A DNA stretch of 64,000 bases from Thiohalocapsa sp963698775. Lineage in GTDB: Bacteria > Pseudomonadota > Gammaproteobacteria > Chromatiales > Chromatiaceae. A program made the position numbers and the translations under genes. Below the pieces are notes generated by a model. That model was not told the origin of the DNA and ran no database searches. It saw nothing but the letters and a program-made list of their open reading frames with translations. Shown here piece by piece: positions 33,828 through 42,376 of the stretch (position 1 is the stretch's first letter; every line of letters begins with the position of its first letter). The DNA lies in contig CAVOSE010000041.1 in NCBI GenBank assembly GCA_963698775.1, positions 1-64,000 on the forward strand. Direction: 5' to 3'.

Positions 33828-35474
33828 ATGACCATGTCCATGCGCGGCTACAGCGCCATTCTGATACTGATCTCTTGTTTTGGCGCGACTGCGTCGGGGT
33901 TCGCCGCCGGCCTGGCGGAGCGCTTGGTGACGGAGGGTGATGCCATGCGCGGCATCGACCCCTGTGCCAACTGCCACCATGCCAACGGCGGGGGCAGTGA
34001 GGAGGTCGGCGCGCCACGCTTGGCGGCAATGGGTGCTACCTATCTGACCGAGCAGATCTACAACTTCAAGAACGGCAACCGCCGGCATCCCATCATGGCG
34101 CCCTGGGCCGAACTCCTGACCGACGAGGAGATTACCGCACTGAGCGCATACTTCGCCGGGATGCCCGCTGCCAGCAACGCCCAGGTGCCCGCGCATATCG
34201 ACCCAGCCGGCGGCGAATGGCTGGCGCTCTATGGCGACTGGTCCGGACGCCGCCTGCCGGCCTGTGGGCAATGCCATGGCCCGCTCGGCATCGGCGTCGG
34301 CGAGCAGTTTCCGGCCTTGGCCGGGCAGCCGTACAACTATCTGGTCGGTCAACTCGCGGCCTGGACGACGGGTGAGCGAAAGGGCGACCCGCTGGGGATG
34401 ATGGGGGCGATCAACACCAAGCTGTCGGTGGCGGAGTCTCGCGCGGTGGCGGCCTTTTACGCGTCGCTACCGGCGGTGCGGGCGACCGCCGCGGCGGCGA
34501 AGATCGATCGGGGCGCCTTGGTGCCGGATGCCGCAACAATGCAGGCGCCGGTTTCCGCGACCGAGACGGATGCTGCACCCAGCGCCCACAAGGGTCCCTT
34601 GGCCCATCAGGGCGAGGTGGCAGCGGGTCGAGCGTTGGGCGCGTCCGGGCACTTTCAGTCGCCGGCGCGCGGCGATATCCCGAGCGACGACTTCGGCGCG
34701 ATGGTCGCCCTAGGGCAATCAATCTACTCGCATACCTACAGCCATGAGGTTTCCGGCAAGTACGTTGGCAACCAGCAGGTCTGCGAGGGTTGTCACCTGG
34801 ACGCCGGCAGGCTCGCGGGTTCGGCGCCCATGTGGGCCGCCTATGTGGCCTATCCGGCCTATCGCAGCAAGAACAAGCAGGTCAATACCCTAACCGAGCG
34901 TATTCAAGGATGCTTCAAGTACTCGATGAACGCGCAGGCGTCCGAGGTCGGGCATCCACCGGCTGCGGAGAGCCGCACCGTGCACGCGCTGCTCAGCTAC
35001 ATGTATTGGCTCGCGACCGGTGCCCCGACTGGTGATTCGGCCATGCCCGGACGCGGCTATCCAAAGCTCGCGGAGACCGAGCAGGGCTTCGATCCGCAAC
35101 GCGGCGCCGCGGTCTATGGTGAGAACTGTGCCATCTGTCACGGCGCCGACGGTGAGGGGGGCTTCTCCGCTGAACAGATGGTCTTCCCGCCGCTGTGGGG
35201 CGAGCAGTCGTACAACTGGGGCGCCGGGATGCACAAGATCAACACCGCCGCCGCTTACATCAAGGCCAACATGCCGCTGGGCAACTTTGTCGCACTGACC
35301 GACCAGCAGGCCTGGGACGTCGCCGCGTTCATGAATAGCCATGAGCGACCCCAGGATCCGCGCTTCAACGGTGATCTGGCCGAGACGGCCAAGCAGTTTC
35401 ACGCAAGCAAGTTCGACTACTACGGAAAACGTAAGGCCGCGGACGGCAAACTGCTCGGCGAGGCGGCGCCGTGA
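33828..35474 (+). CDS. Tetraheme cytochrome c, TsdB-TsdA-type fusion (thiosulfate dehydrogenase)
   Basis: A 548-residue exported protein with four CxxCH sites: 46-50 (CANCH), 146-150 (CGQCH), 319-323 (CEGCH) and 434-438 (CAICH). Residues ~30-215 form a cytochrome c4-like diheme module (TsdB). Residues ~285-530 match TsdA, which oxidises two thiosulfates to tetrathionate or reverses this. The TsdA-specific cysteine that ligates the active-site heme is C362 in RIQGCFKYSMNA; M482 in IKANMPLG is a likely ligand of the last heme. A Pro/Ala-rich linker joins the halves. Natural TsdBA fusions are known from purple sulfur bacteria. Start chosen at 33828 (signal peptide follows). Confidence 0.85.
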   Translation: MTMSMRGYSAILILISCFGATASGFAAGLAERLVTEGDAMRGIDPCANCHHANGGGSEEVGAPRLAAMGATYLTEQIYNFKNGNRRHPIMAPWAELLTDEEITALSAYFAGMPAASNAQVPAHIDPAGGEWLALYGDWSGRRLPACGQCHGPLGIGVGEQFPALAGQPYNYLVGQLAAWTTGERKGDPLGMMGAINTKLSVAESRAVAAFYASLPAVRATAAAAKIDRGALVPDAATMQAPVSATETDAAPSAHKGPLAHQGEVAAGRALGASGHFQSPARGDIPSDDFGAMVALGQSIYSHTYSHEVSGKYVGNQQVCEGCHLDAGRLAGSAPMWAAYVAYPAYRSKNKQVNTLTERIQGCFKYSMNAQASEVGHPPAAESRTVHALLSYMYWLATGAPTGDSAMPGRGYPKLAETEQGFDPQRGAAVYGENCAICHGADGEGGFSAEQMVFPPLWGEQSYNWGAGMHKINTAAAYIKANMPLGNFVALTDQQAWDVAAFMNSHERPQDPRFNGDLAETAKQFHASKFDYYGKRKAADGKLLGEAAP

Positions 35475-35493
35475 TAGTAGGAAACCATCACCC

Positions 35494-36465
35494 ATGACCG
35501 AGTCAATACCCGTGGATCCGCTTTATCCCCAGATCGAACCCTTCGCCGCGCATCGGCTGCCGGTCACCGGCGGCCATGAGCTATATGTCGAGGAATGCGG
35601 TAACGCCGACGGCATTCCGGCGGTCTTTCTGCATGGCGGCCCCGGTGCCGGCTGTGGACCGGCGCATCGGCGCTTTTTCGACCCGGCACGTTATCGAATC
35701 ATTCTGTTCGATCAGCGCGGCAGCGGGCGCTCGACGCCGCATGCGGGCCTGGAGCACAACAGCACCTGGGACCTGGTCGCGGACATGGAGCGCGTACGTG
35801 ACCTGCTGGGCATCGATCGTTGGCTGGTGTTCGGTGGTTCTTGGGGCTCGACCTTGGCCCTGGCCTATGCGCAGACCCATCCGGAGCGGGTCAGCGCGCT
35901 GGTGTTGCGCGGCATCTTTCTCTGCCGGCCCGAGGAGATCCATTGGTTCTACCAGCAAGGAGCAAGCTGGGTGTTTCCTGACCACTGGCAGGATTTTCTG
36001 GCGCCGATCCCCACGGGCGAGCGAGCCGATCTGCTGCACGCCTATCATCGGCGTCTCACCGGTGACGACGACCGCGAGCGCCTGCAAGCGGCCAAGGCCT
36101 GGTCGGTCTGGGAGGCCCGCTGCGCCACCTTGCTGCCGGACGACGGCATTCGCACCGCCTTTGCCGATGCGCACATGGCCCTGAGCCTGGCACGCATCGA
36201 GTGCCACTACTTCGTCAACCAGTCCTTCATGGCGCCCAACCAGCTGATCCGTGACGCCGGTCGGCTCGCCGACATCCCCGGTGTCATCATCCACGGCCGT
36301 TACGACCTGATCTGTCCGCTGAGGTCCGCGTGGGAATTGCACCAGGCCTGGCCGCGAGCGGATTTCCAAGTCATTCCGGATGCCGGCCATGCCGCGTTCG
36401 AGCCCGGCATCGCAAAGGCGCTGGTGGCGGCGACGGACCGGTTCGCGGACCAGTTGTCGGCATGA
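35494..36465 (+). CDS. pip: Proline iminopeptidase
   Basis: A 323-residue alpha/beta hydrolase of peptidase family S33. Motifs: FLHGGPGAGCGPAHRRFF (oxyanion HGGPG), LFDQRGSGRSTPHA, the nucleophile elbow GGSWGSTLALAYA, and the late Asp (GRYDLICPL) and His (DAGHAAFE). It removes N-terminal proline from peptides in the cytoplasm. Starts 20 bp after the tetraheme cytochrome gene and overlaps dtd at its stop (ATGA), giving coupling to the latter. Confidence 0.93.
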   Translation: MTESIPVDPLYPQIEPFAAHRLPVTGGHELYVEECGNADGIPAVFLHGGPGAGCGPAHRRFFDPARYRIILFDQRGSGRSTPHAGLEHNSTWDLVADMERVRDLLGIDRWLVFGGSWGSTLALAYAQTHPERVSALVLRGIFLCRPEEIHWFYQQGASWVFPDHWQDFLAPIPTGERADLLHAYHRRLTGDDDRERLQAAKAWSVWEARCATLLPDDGIRTAFADAHMALSLARIECHYFVNQSFMAPNQLIRDAGRLADIPGVIIHGRYDLICPLRSAWELHQAWPRADFQVIPDAGHAAFEPGIAKALVAATDRFADQLSA

Positions 36466-36935
36466 TCGGGCTGCTGCAACGGGTCGGCCAAGCGCGGGTG
36501 GAGGTCGACGGCGAGGTCGTCGGCGCCATCGGTCGTGGTCTGCTGGTGCTGGTGGGGGTGCAGAAGGGCGACGACGAGCCGCGCGCCGAACGCCTGCTTG
36601 AGCGCTTGCTTGGTTATCGCGTGTTTCCGGACGCGACCGGTCGCATGAATCGCAGTCTGCGCGACCTGCGGGGCGACCAGCCGGGCGACTGGCGCGACGG
36701 CACGGCCGGCGGCCTGCTGCTGGTGCCGCAGTTCACGTTGGCGGCGGACACCAAGAAGGGCACCCGCGCCAGCTTCACATCCGCGGCAGCACCGGCGGAC
36801 GGTGAGCGCCTGTTCGATCTGCTGGTGCAGAGGGCGCGGATTCTGCACGCGCCGGTTGCAACGGGACGTTTCGGCGCCGACATGCAGGTCAGCCTCGTCA
36901 ACGACGGACCGGTCACCTTTTGGCTTGAGGCCTGA
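36462..36935 (+). CDS. dtd: D-aminoacyl-tRNA deacylase
   Basis: A 157-residue DTD. The active-site signatures are VPQFTLAAD (the SQFTL motif) and NDGPVTFWLE (the NxGPVT motif near the C-terminus). It frees tRNAs charged with D-amino acids and also clears Gly-tRNA-Ala. Its start overlaps the pip stop by four bases. The longer frame from 36330 is inside pip and is not used. Confidence 0.95.
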   Translation: MIGLLQRVGQARVEVDGEVVGAIGRGLLVLVGVQKGDDEPRAERLLERLLGYRVFPDATGRMNRSLRDLRGDQPGDWRDGTAGGLLLVPQFTLAADTKKGTRASFTSAAAPADGERLFDLLVQRARILHAPVATGRFGADMQVSLVNDGPVTFWLEA

Positions 36936-37010
36936 GCGTCGGCGTCGTGCAAGCGTGATGCGGACGCGGGCTGTTACAATCCGCGCAATACCCGTTCCCC
37001 AGAGGCACCC

Positions 37011-37616
37011 GTGAGCGAGCAGACGACCCACCGCACCGCGCAAATCGAGCGCAACACGCTGGAGACCCAGATCAGCGTCAAGTTGGACCTGGACGGCAGC
37101 GGCCGCTCCAACTTCCGCACCGGCGTGCCCTTTCTGGAGCATATGATGGATCAGATCGCCCGCCACGGGCTGATCGATCTCGACATCGTTGCCGACGGCG
37201 ATCTGCACATCGATGCCCATCATACCGTCGAAGATATCGGTATCACGCTGGGGCAAGGCCTGGCAGCCGCGCTCGGCGACAAGCAGGGCGTTCGCCGGTA
37301 CGGTCATGCCTATGTGCCGCTGGACGAGGCCCTATCGCGCGTCGTGGTGGACCTGTCGGGCCGTCCCGGCCTCGTCTACCAACTGAATTTCACCCGCGCC
37401 ATGATCGGCGGCTTCGATGTCGACCTGTTTCGTGAATTCTTCCAGGGCCTTGTCAACCACGCCGGCATGACGCTGCACATCGACAACCTGCGCGGCGACA
37501 ACGCCCATCACCAGGCAGAGACCGTCTTTAAGGCCTTCGGGCGGGCGCTGCGCATGGCGGTTGAGCCGGACCCGCGCATGGGCGGCATCATGCCATCCAC
37601 CAAGGGCATGCTGTAA
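37011..37616 (+). CDS. hisB: Imidazoleglycerol-phosphate dehydratase
   Basis: A 201-residue single-function HisB catalysing the sixth dedicated step of histidine synthesis. The two manganese-binding repeats are HHTVEDIGITLGQ and HHQAETVFKAFGRAL; PFLEHMMDQIARHG is also diagnostic. A GTG start at 37011 is preceded by AGAGG. No phosphatase domain is fused, unlike the E. coli HisB. It heads hisB-hisA-hisE; hisH, which usually follows hisB, is absent. Confidence 0.96.
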   Translation: MSEQTTHRTAQIERNTLETQISVKLDLDGSGRSNFRTGVPFLEHMMDQIARHGLIDLDIVADGDLHIDAHHTVEDIGITLGQGLAAALGDKQGVRRYGHAYVPLDEALSRVVVDLSGRPGLVYQLNFTRAMIGGFDVDLFREFFQGLVNHAGMTLHIDNLRGDNAHHQAETVFKAFGRALRMAVEPDPRMGGIMPSTKGML

Positions 37617-37652
37617 CGTCAGTTTGCTTCCAAGCATTACGCGGAGAACACC

Positions 37653-38381
37653 ATGCTTTTGATCCCGGCCATCGATCTCAAGGACGGCAAGTGCGTGCGC
37701 CTGCGTCAGGGCCGTATGGAAGACGAGACCGTGTTTTCGGATGACCCGGTCGACATGGCCCGCCGTTGGGTCGAGGCCGGCGCCCGCCGGCTGCACCTGG
37801 TTGACCTGAACGGCGCCTTCGCCGGCGAGCCGGTCAACGGTGATGCGGTACGCGCCATCGCCGCGGCCTTCCCCGATCTGCCGATCCAAGTGGGCGGCGG
37901 GATCCGCGACGAACGGACCATTGCCGCCTATCTCGATGCCGGCGTCACCTGGTGCATCATCGGTACTCAGGCGGTCAAGGAGCCGGAATTCGTCACCCGC
38001 GCCTGTCATGCATTCGCCGGTAACATCATCGTCGGCCTCGATGCCAAGGACGGTCAGGTTGCCATCAACGGCTGGGCCGTCGTCACCGATCATCGCGTCG
38101 AAGACCTGGCGCGCCGCTTCGAGGGCGACGGCGTCGACGCCATTGTCTATACCGACATCGGTCGCGACGGCATGCTCAGCGGCCCCAACACCGAGGCCAC
38201 CCAGCGCCTCGCCGAGGCGATCGCCGTCCCCGTTATCGCCTCCGGTGGCATCACCAATCTGGATGACGTGCGTGCCCTGGCCGCGGTTGCCGACAGCGGC
38301 ATCATCGGCGCCATCACCGGCCGCGCCATCTACGAGGGCACCCTCGACTTTGCCGAAGGGCAGCGTATTGCCGACGCCTAA
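37653..38381 (+). CDS. hisA: Phosphoribosylformimino-AICAR-phosphate isomerase HisA
   Basis: A 242-residue beta/alpha barrel converting ProFAR to PRFAR. The catalytic acids are D8 in PAIDLKDGK and the Asp of GLDAKDGQVAING; phosphate-binding loops are VGGGIRD and ASGGITNL. Starts 36 bp after hisB. In most gammaproteobacteria hisH precedes and hisF follows; neither is here, so its product must be used by HisF/HisH encoded elsewhere. Confidence 0.96.
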   Translation: MLLIPAIDLKDGKCVRLRQGRMEDETVFSDDPVDMARRWVEAGARRLHLVDLNGAFAGEPVNGDAVRAIAAAFPDLPIQVGGGIRDERTIAAYLDAGVTWCIIGTQAVKEPEFVTRACHAFAGNIIVGLDAKDGQVAINGWAVVTDHRVEDLARRFEGDGVDAIVYTDIGRDGMLSGPNTEATQRLAEAIAVPVIASGGITNLDDVRALAAVADSGIIGAITGRAIYEGTLDFAEGQRIADA

Positions 38382-38417
38382 GGTGACGGAAATCGCATAA
38401 CCCGCAGGAGACCCTTG

Positions 38418-38735
38418 ATGTCCGATGTCTTAACCCGCCTGGCCGATGTGCTCGAAGCGCGCAAGGCGGCCGATCCTGACTCCTCCTATGTCGCCAAGCT
38501 TTATGCCAAGGGGCTTGATGCGATTTTGAAGAAGATCGGCGAGGAGGCGACCGAGACCGTGATGGCGGCAAAGGACGGCGACGCGGACAAGATCGTCTAC
38601 GAGGTTGCGGACCTGTGGTTTCATTCGCTGGTGCTGTTGTCCCAGCAGGGGCTGCATCCGGATGCCGTCCTTGCAGAATTGGATCGGCGATTTGGCCTCT
38701 CCGGCCTTGTGGAAAAGGCCGGTCGGACCAATTGA
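38418..38735 (+). CDS. hisE: Phosphoribosyl-ATP pyrophosphatase HisE
   Basis: A 105-residue all-helical MazG-like enzyme that removes pyrophosphate from phosphoribosyl-ATP. The signature KIGEEATETVMAAK and YEVADLWFHSLVLL give the metal-binding acids. ATG at 38418 has AGGAG eight bases upstream. It stands without a fused or adjacent hisI. Following genes are tatABC after a 328 bp gap, a linkage often seen in gammaproteobacteria. Confidence 0.95.
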   Translation: MSDVLTRLADVLEARKAADPDSSYVAKLYAKGLDAILKKIGEEATETVMAAKDGDADKIVYEVADLWFHSLVLLSQQGLHPDAVLAELDRRFGLSGLVEKAGRTN

Positions 38736-39063
38736 CCTGGGTCGCGGGGCGAAAGCGGTTGGCGTGACGCGGAATCGGCAGTGTTTGCGATCGGCACAGC
38801 GTATGCTCCAGTCCGTCATGTTGCTTTAGGGTTACCTGGTCGGATCTGCGGTTTCCGCGAATGCCTTATGGGTCGGGGAACCGACAAGACGTCGTGTGTG
38901 CGTCATTTGCCTGCGATTGCGGTATGATCGCCACCTCGCGAGAGGTCTGATAAGACCCCTGGGGGTAGATATTGATCCCAGGGCCGGCCAAGGCTGACAT
39001 GCTGTCGCGCACCACTTCACAAGCTTTTTTTGACTGCCCCGGCGGGCGGTCGCGGAGGTCGTC
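38736..39063. other. Intergenic region between hisE and tatA
   Basis: No gene seen. It holds a TATGAT at about 38932 that could be a -10 element for tatA (no good -35), an inverted repeat CCCTGGG/CCCAGGG around 38959-38985, and a CTTTTTTTG run at 39023-39031. A purine-rich CGGAGG precedes the tatA ATG. Confidence 0.4.
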
Positions 39064-39321
39064 ATGGGTATGGGTGGAATCAGTATCTGGCAATTGTTGA
39101 TCGTGCTGGTCATCGTGCTGTTGTTGTTCGGCACTAAGCGTCTCAAGAACATCGGCTCTGATCTGGGGGGCGCCGTCAAGGGCTTTCGCTCTGCGATGAG
39201 CGGGGATGGGGGCGGGGACAAGGAAGACGAGGACGCCAAGCAGCTCGAGAGCGGCGCGGATGCCATGAAGGCGCAATCGGATTCGTCGGCCAGCAAGCCG
39301 GCCGAAAAACCCAAGGTTTGA
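39064..39321 (+). CDS. tatA: Sec-independent translocase subunit TatA
   Basis: An 85-residue protein: one N-terminal membrane helix (ISIWQLLIVLVIVLLLFG) followed by the amphipathic helix (TKRLKNIGSDLGGAVKGFRSAM) and an acidic/Lys tail. This is the pore-forming component of twin-arginine export. CGGAGG lies seven bases before the ATG. First of the tatABC operon. Confidence 0.95.
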   Translation: MGMGGISIWQLLIVLVIVLLLFGTKRLKNIGSDLGGAVKGFRSAMSGDGGGDKEDEDAKQLESGADAMKAQSDSSASKPAEKPKV

Positions 39322-39350
39322 TGCTCGAGGCCTAGGGGCAGGAACGCGCG

Positions 39351-39773
39351 ATGTTCGACATTGGTGCCCTAGAACTGGTGCTCATCGGTGTAGTGGCCCT
39401 GCTGGTGGTGGGGCCAGAACGCCTCCCAAAGCTGGCCCGAACGGCTGGGCTCTGGGTAGGTCATGCACGGCGGGCTTTGACCTCAGTTAAGGCCGAGATC
39501 GATCGCGAGGTCAAGGCGGAGGAACTCAAAGAGATCCTGCGTAAGCAGGCGGAGAGCAATCCGCTAGAGTCCATCCTCGAGGAAACCGTCATCAGGGACG
39601 ACGGTTCGCTGCCCTCGACATCTTCGGCCGGGGCCTCCGGGAGTGTGTCGCGCGTCGATGTCGACGCAGCCCGAGACTCACCCACGCTCACGCCCGCTGC
39701 AATCTCCGGGGGCTCGCCCGGTCAGTCCGGCAACGGGCCGGAGCGCTCGACGGCGGTGCGCGACGATCCTTAG
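39351..39773 (+). CDS. tatB: Sec-independent translocase subunit TatB
   Basis: A 140-residue protein starting MFDIGALELVLIGVVALLVVGPERLPKLART, the TatB signature with Glu in the membrane helix and the Gly-Pro hinge. The amphipathic helix and a disordered Ser/Gly-rich tail follow. TatB receives twin-arginine precursors together with TatC. Thirty bases downstream of tatA. Confidence 0.95.
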   Translation: MFDIGALELVLIGVVALLVVGPERLPKLARTAGLWVGHARRALTSVKAEIDREVKAEELKEILRKQAESNPLESILEETVIRDDGSLPSTSSAGASGSVSRVDVDAARDSPTLTPAAISGGSPGQSGNGPERSTAVRDDP

Positions 39774-39887
39774 ACGCTTGCGTTGCGTGCATGCGCGCTC
39801 GCGCGACCTGCAATCTGTGCTCCGCCGCGGGAACCCGCCTCCCCCGGGTTTCGCCCGAATCATGATTTCCCACTGACGTACTTTGCG

Positions 39888-41102
39888 ATGAACGCGCCAG
39901 TATCAGACGGACAACCCGAAGACGGTCTCGGCGGCGAGCAGCCGTTCATGTCGCACTTGGTCGAACTGCGCGATCGGCTCCTGCGCATGGTCGTGGCCAT
40001 TGTGCTGGTGTTCCTGGTGCTGTTCCCGTTCGCCAACGACATCTACACCTTCGTCGCCGAACCGATCCGAGCCCAGTTGCCGGAAGGCTCCCAGATGATC
40101 GCCACGCAAGTGGCGTCGCCGTTCCTCACACCGTTTAAGTTGGCATTGGTCGCGGCGGTGTTCGTAGCCATGCCGTATCTGCTCTACCAACTCTGGGGCT
40201 TCATCGCGCCGGGGCTGTATACCCATGAGAAGCGGCTCGGGCTGCCGTTGCTTCTTTCGAGCATCGTGCTGTTCTACCTGGGCATGACGTTCGCCTATTT
40301 CGTCGTGTTCCCCCTGGTGTTTGGGTTCTTCACCGCGGTGACGCCCGAAGGCGTCGCGCAGATGCCGGATATCGCGTTTTATCTCGAATTCGTCCTGAAG
40401 CTGTTTTTCGCCTTCGGCATCGCCTTCGAAATCCCTATCGCAACCATCCTGTTGGTTGCCATCGGTGCGACGACGCCGGAGGCACTGGGGCAAAAACGGC
40501 CCTATGTCATTGTCGGCGTCTTCGTTGCCGGTATGTTGTTGACGCCGCCCGATGTGGTCAGCCAGACCTTGCTGGCCATCCCGATGTGGCTGTTGTTCGA
40601 GCTCGGCATCTTTTTCTCGCGCTTCTTCCAGCGTCAGCGGCAGAGTATCGCTACCGACGATGGATCCGGCGCACCGCCGCCCGCGGGTCCGTCTTCCAGG
40701 CCTGCGCCCAACCCCACGCCGGCGCCGGCATCGCCTACGACGGCCGGCACCCCTGTTGGCGGCGTGGCGGCAGCCCCCGGCGCTAGCAGTAGCCTCGTGG
40801 GGCATGACATCGATGGCGGCGATATGGACGAACCTGGACGGTACCGTCCCATGACGCATGAGGAAATGGAGGCGGAACTGGACGCCATTGAGGCCGAAGA
40901 ACTTATTGGCGAAGACAGCGACGAAGATATCGACGAGTCTGGCCCCGATCCGGTGGAGGCGATGATTCTGCGCGCCAACGACCTGCGCGGCGAAGGTAGT
41001 GTCGGTGCGGCGCGACACCTACTGTACCGCGTGCTCGAAGACGGCGACGATGACCAACGTCGCGTAGCGCGCAACATCCTGGCTGACCTGGATCAGAACT
41101 GA
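39888..41102 (+). CDS. tatC: Sec-independent translocase subunit TatC with a long C-terminal tail
   Basis: A 404-residue protein, about 150 longer than E. coli TatC. Residues 1-250 are a normal six-helix TatC (FMSHLVELRDRLLRMVVAI; YQLWGFIAPGLYTHEKR; TPPDVVSQTLLAIPMWLLFE). After FFQRQRQ (about nt 40635) comes a Pro/Ala/Gly-rich linker, then a strongly acidic helix (EEMEAELDAIEAEELIGED), and finally DPVEAMILRAND...AARHLLYRVLEDGDDDQ, resembling the C-terminal domain of FimV. The frame is continuous and ends at 41102, so this is a real extension. Start chosen at 39888, where TatC normally begins; the frame upstream to 39783 is not protein-like. Confidence 0.93.
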   Translation: MNAPVSDGQPEDGLGGEQPFMSHLVELRDRLLRMVVAIVLVFLVLFPFANDIYTFVAEPIRAQLPEGSQMIATQVASPFLTPFKLALVAAVFVAMPYLLYQLWGFIAPGLYTHEKRLGLPLLLSSIVLFYLGMTFAYFVVFPLVFGFFTAVTPEGVAQMPDIAFYLEFVLKLFFAFGIAFEIPIATILLVAIGATTPEALGQKRPYVIVGVFVAGMLLTPPDVVSQTLLAIPMWLLFELGIFFSRFFQRQRQSIATDDGSGAPPPAGPSSRPAPNPTPAPASPTTAGTPVGGVAAAPGASSSLVGHDIDGGDMDEPGRYRPMTHEEMEAELDAIEAEELIGEDSDEDIDESGPDPVEAMILRANDLRGEGSVGAARHLLYRVLEDGDDDQRRVARNILADLDQN

Positions 41103-41146
41103 TCTGATCGTCAGACGCGCTCACACACTACCGGAGGACTGCGCCA

Positions 41147-42127
41147 ATGGCCTCAGGCCAGCAGATCCATTACAAACAGAATCGCCTCAAGCAACTGCGT
41201 GCCTTCTGCCATGCCGCCCGCACTGGCAGCGTCAGCGCGGCGGCGGAGAAGATCTTCCTCAGTCAGCCGACGGTGTCGCTGCAGATCCAAGCGTTGGAGC
41301 GGGAACTCGATACGGTCTTGTTCGAGCGTCGAGGACCCAAGATTCGGCTCACCCCTGAGGGTGAACTACTCTACGAGCTGGCCCAACCCCTGGTGGAGGG
41401 GATGGACAAGTTGCATGAGACATTCTCGGTGCATTGCGGACGCATCGATCAGGGAACCCTGGATATCGCGGCTGGCGAATCAACAATACTGTATATCTTG
41501 CCCGAGCCGGTGCGGCGCTTCTCTGAACGCTATCCCGGCATCGAACTGCGACTACACAACGTTACCGGGCGAGACGGCCTCGCGATGTTGCGTGCGGACG
41601 AAGTCGACCTGGCGGTCGGTTCGATGCTGGAGGTGCCGGATGACGTCAACTACCGGCCTGTGGTTACCCATCGGCCGACCTTGATCACACCGAAGGATCA
41701 CTCCCTTGCCGACAAACAGGACGTCACCTTGGCGAATATCGCCGAGCATGGCCTGATCTTGCCGCCGCGCCATCTGAGTACCTGGCGGCTCGTGGATCTG
41801 GTGTTCCGGCAGCAAAACTTGAGTTACAAGGTCACCCTTGAGGCTGGTGGCTGGGAAGTCATCAAGAAATACGTCGAGTTGGGCCTCGGTATATCCATTG
41901 TCACCGATGTCTGTCTCACAGGCGACGAGTCACTGGGTCGCGTGCCGCTGGAGCGGTTTTTCCCGCTTCGCAGTTACGGCATCGTCTTGCGACGGGGGAA
42001 ATTCCTCTCGCCGCAGACCAAGAAGTTCCAGGAAATCCTCGACGAGGTCTTCCCCGATGGGGCCGGCCAAGTCGCTCGACAGCGAAGCCGGGGCGAAGGT
42101 GACTGGGAGGAAGGCCTGTTGGGTTGA
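41147..42127 (+). CDS. LysR-family transcriptional regulator
   Basis: A 326-residue LysR protein. The winged helix-turn-helix is AFCHAARTGSVSAAAEKIFLSQPTVSLQIQALE, followed by a linker helix and a periplasmic-binding-like effector domain (LDIAAGESTILYILPEPV; AMLRADEVDLAVGSM; YVELGLGISIVTDVCL). It resembles CysB/Cbl-type regulators of sulfur metabolism in layout, but I cannot fix the effector. A GGAGG lies upstream of the ATG. Located 45 bp after tatC. The tail past residue ~300 is polar and probably disordered. Confidence 0.88.
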   Translation: MASGQQIHYKQNRLKQLRAFCHAARTGSVSAAAEKIFLSQPTVSLQIQALERELDTVLFERRGPKIRLTPEGELLYELAQPLVEGMDKLHETFSVHCGRIDQGTLDIAAGESTILYILPEPVRRFSERYPGIELRLHNVTGRDGLAMLRADEVDLAVGSMLEVPDDVNYRPVVTHRPTLITPKDHSLADKQDVTLANIAEHGLILPPRHLSTWRLVDLVFRQQNLSYKVTLEAGGWEVIKKYVELGLGISIVTDVCLTGDESLGRVPLERFFPLRSYGIVLRRGKFLSPQTKKFQEILDEVFPDGAGQVARQRSRGEGDWEEGLLG

Positions 42128-42298
42128 AGCCCCGCATTTCCGGGCCCGCTACCACCTATGGGACGTCGTGTCCCGAAGACGTTTGGTGGGTGCGCCCACT
42201 AAGGGTTCTCGAGGTCTTTTGGCTCGTGCGCAGGGTGGCGAATGGGCCTTGGATTTGGGGAGGGGGATGACAGAGACACAAAAAGTCTCCAAACTCTT

Positions 42299-42327
42299 GG
42301 CAACTTGCGCTCGTAACGGCAACTTGC
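42299..42327. repeat. Direct repeat GGCAACTTGC upstream of the XRE regulator
   Basis: GGCAACTTGC occurs at 42299-42308 and 42318-42327, a 19 bp period or about two helix turns, starting 78 bp before the XRE gene ATG. It may be an operator for that regulator. Confidence 0.5.
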
Positions 42328-42376
42328 CAGCCTAACCGTGTACCACTCTAGCGGGGACGCTTTGTATCCTAGACAA

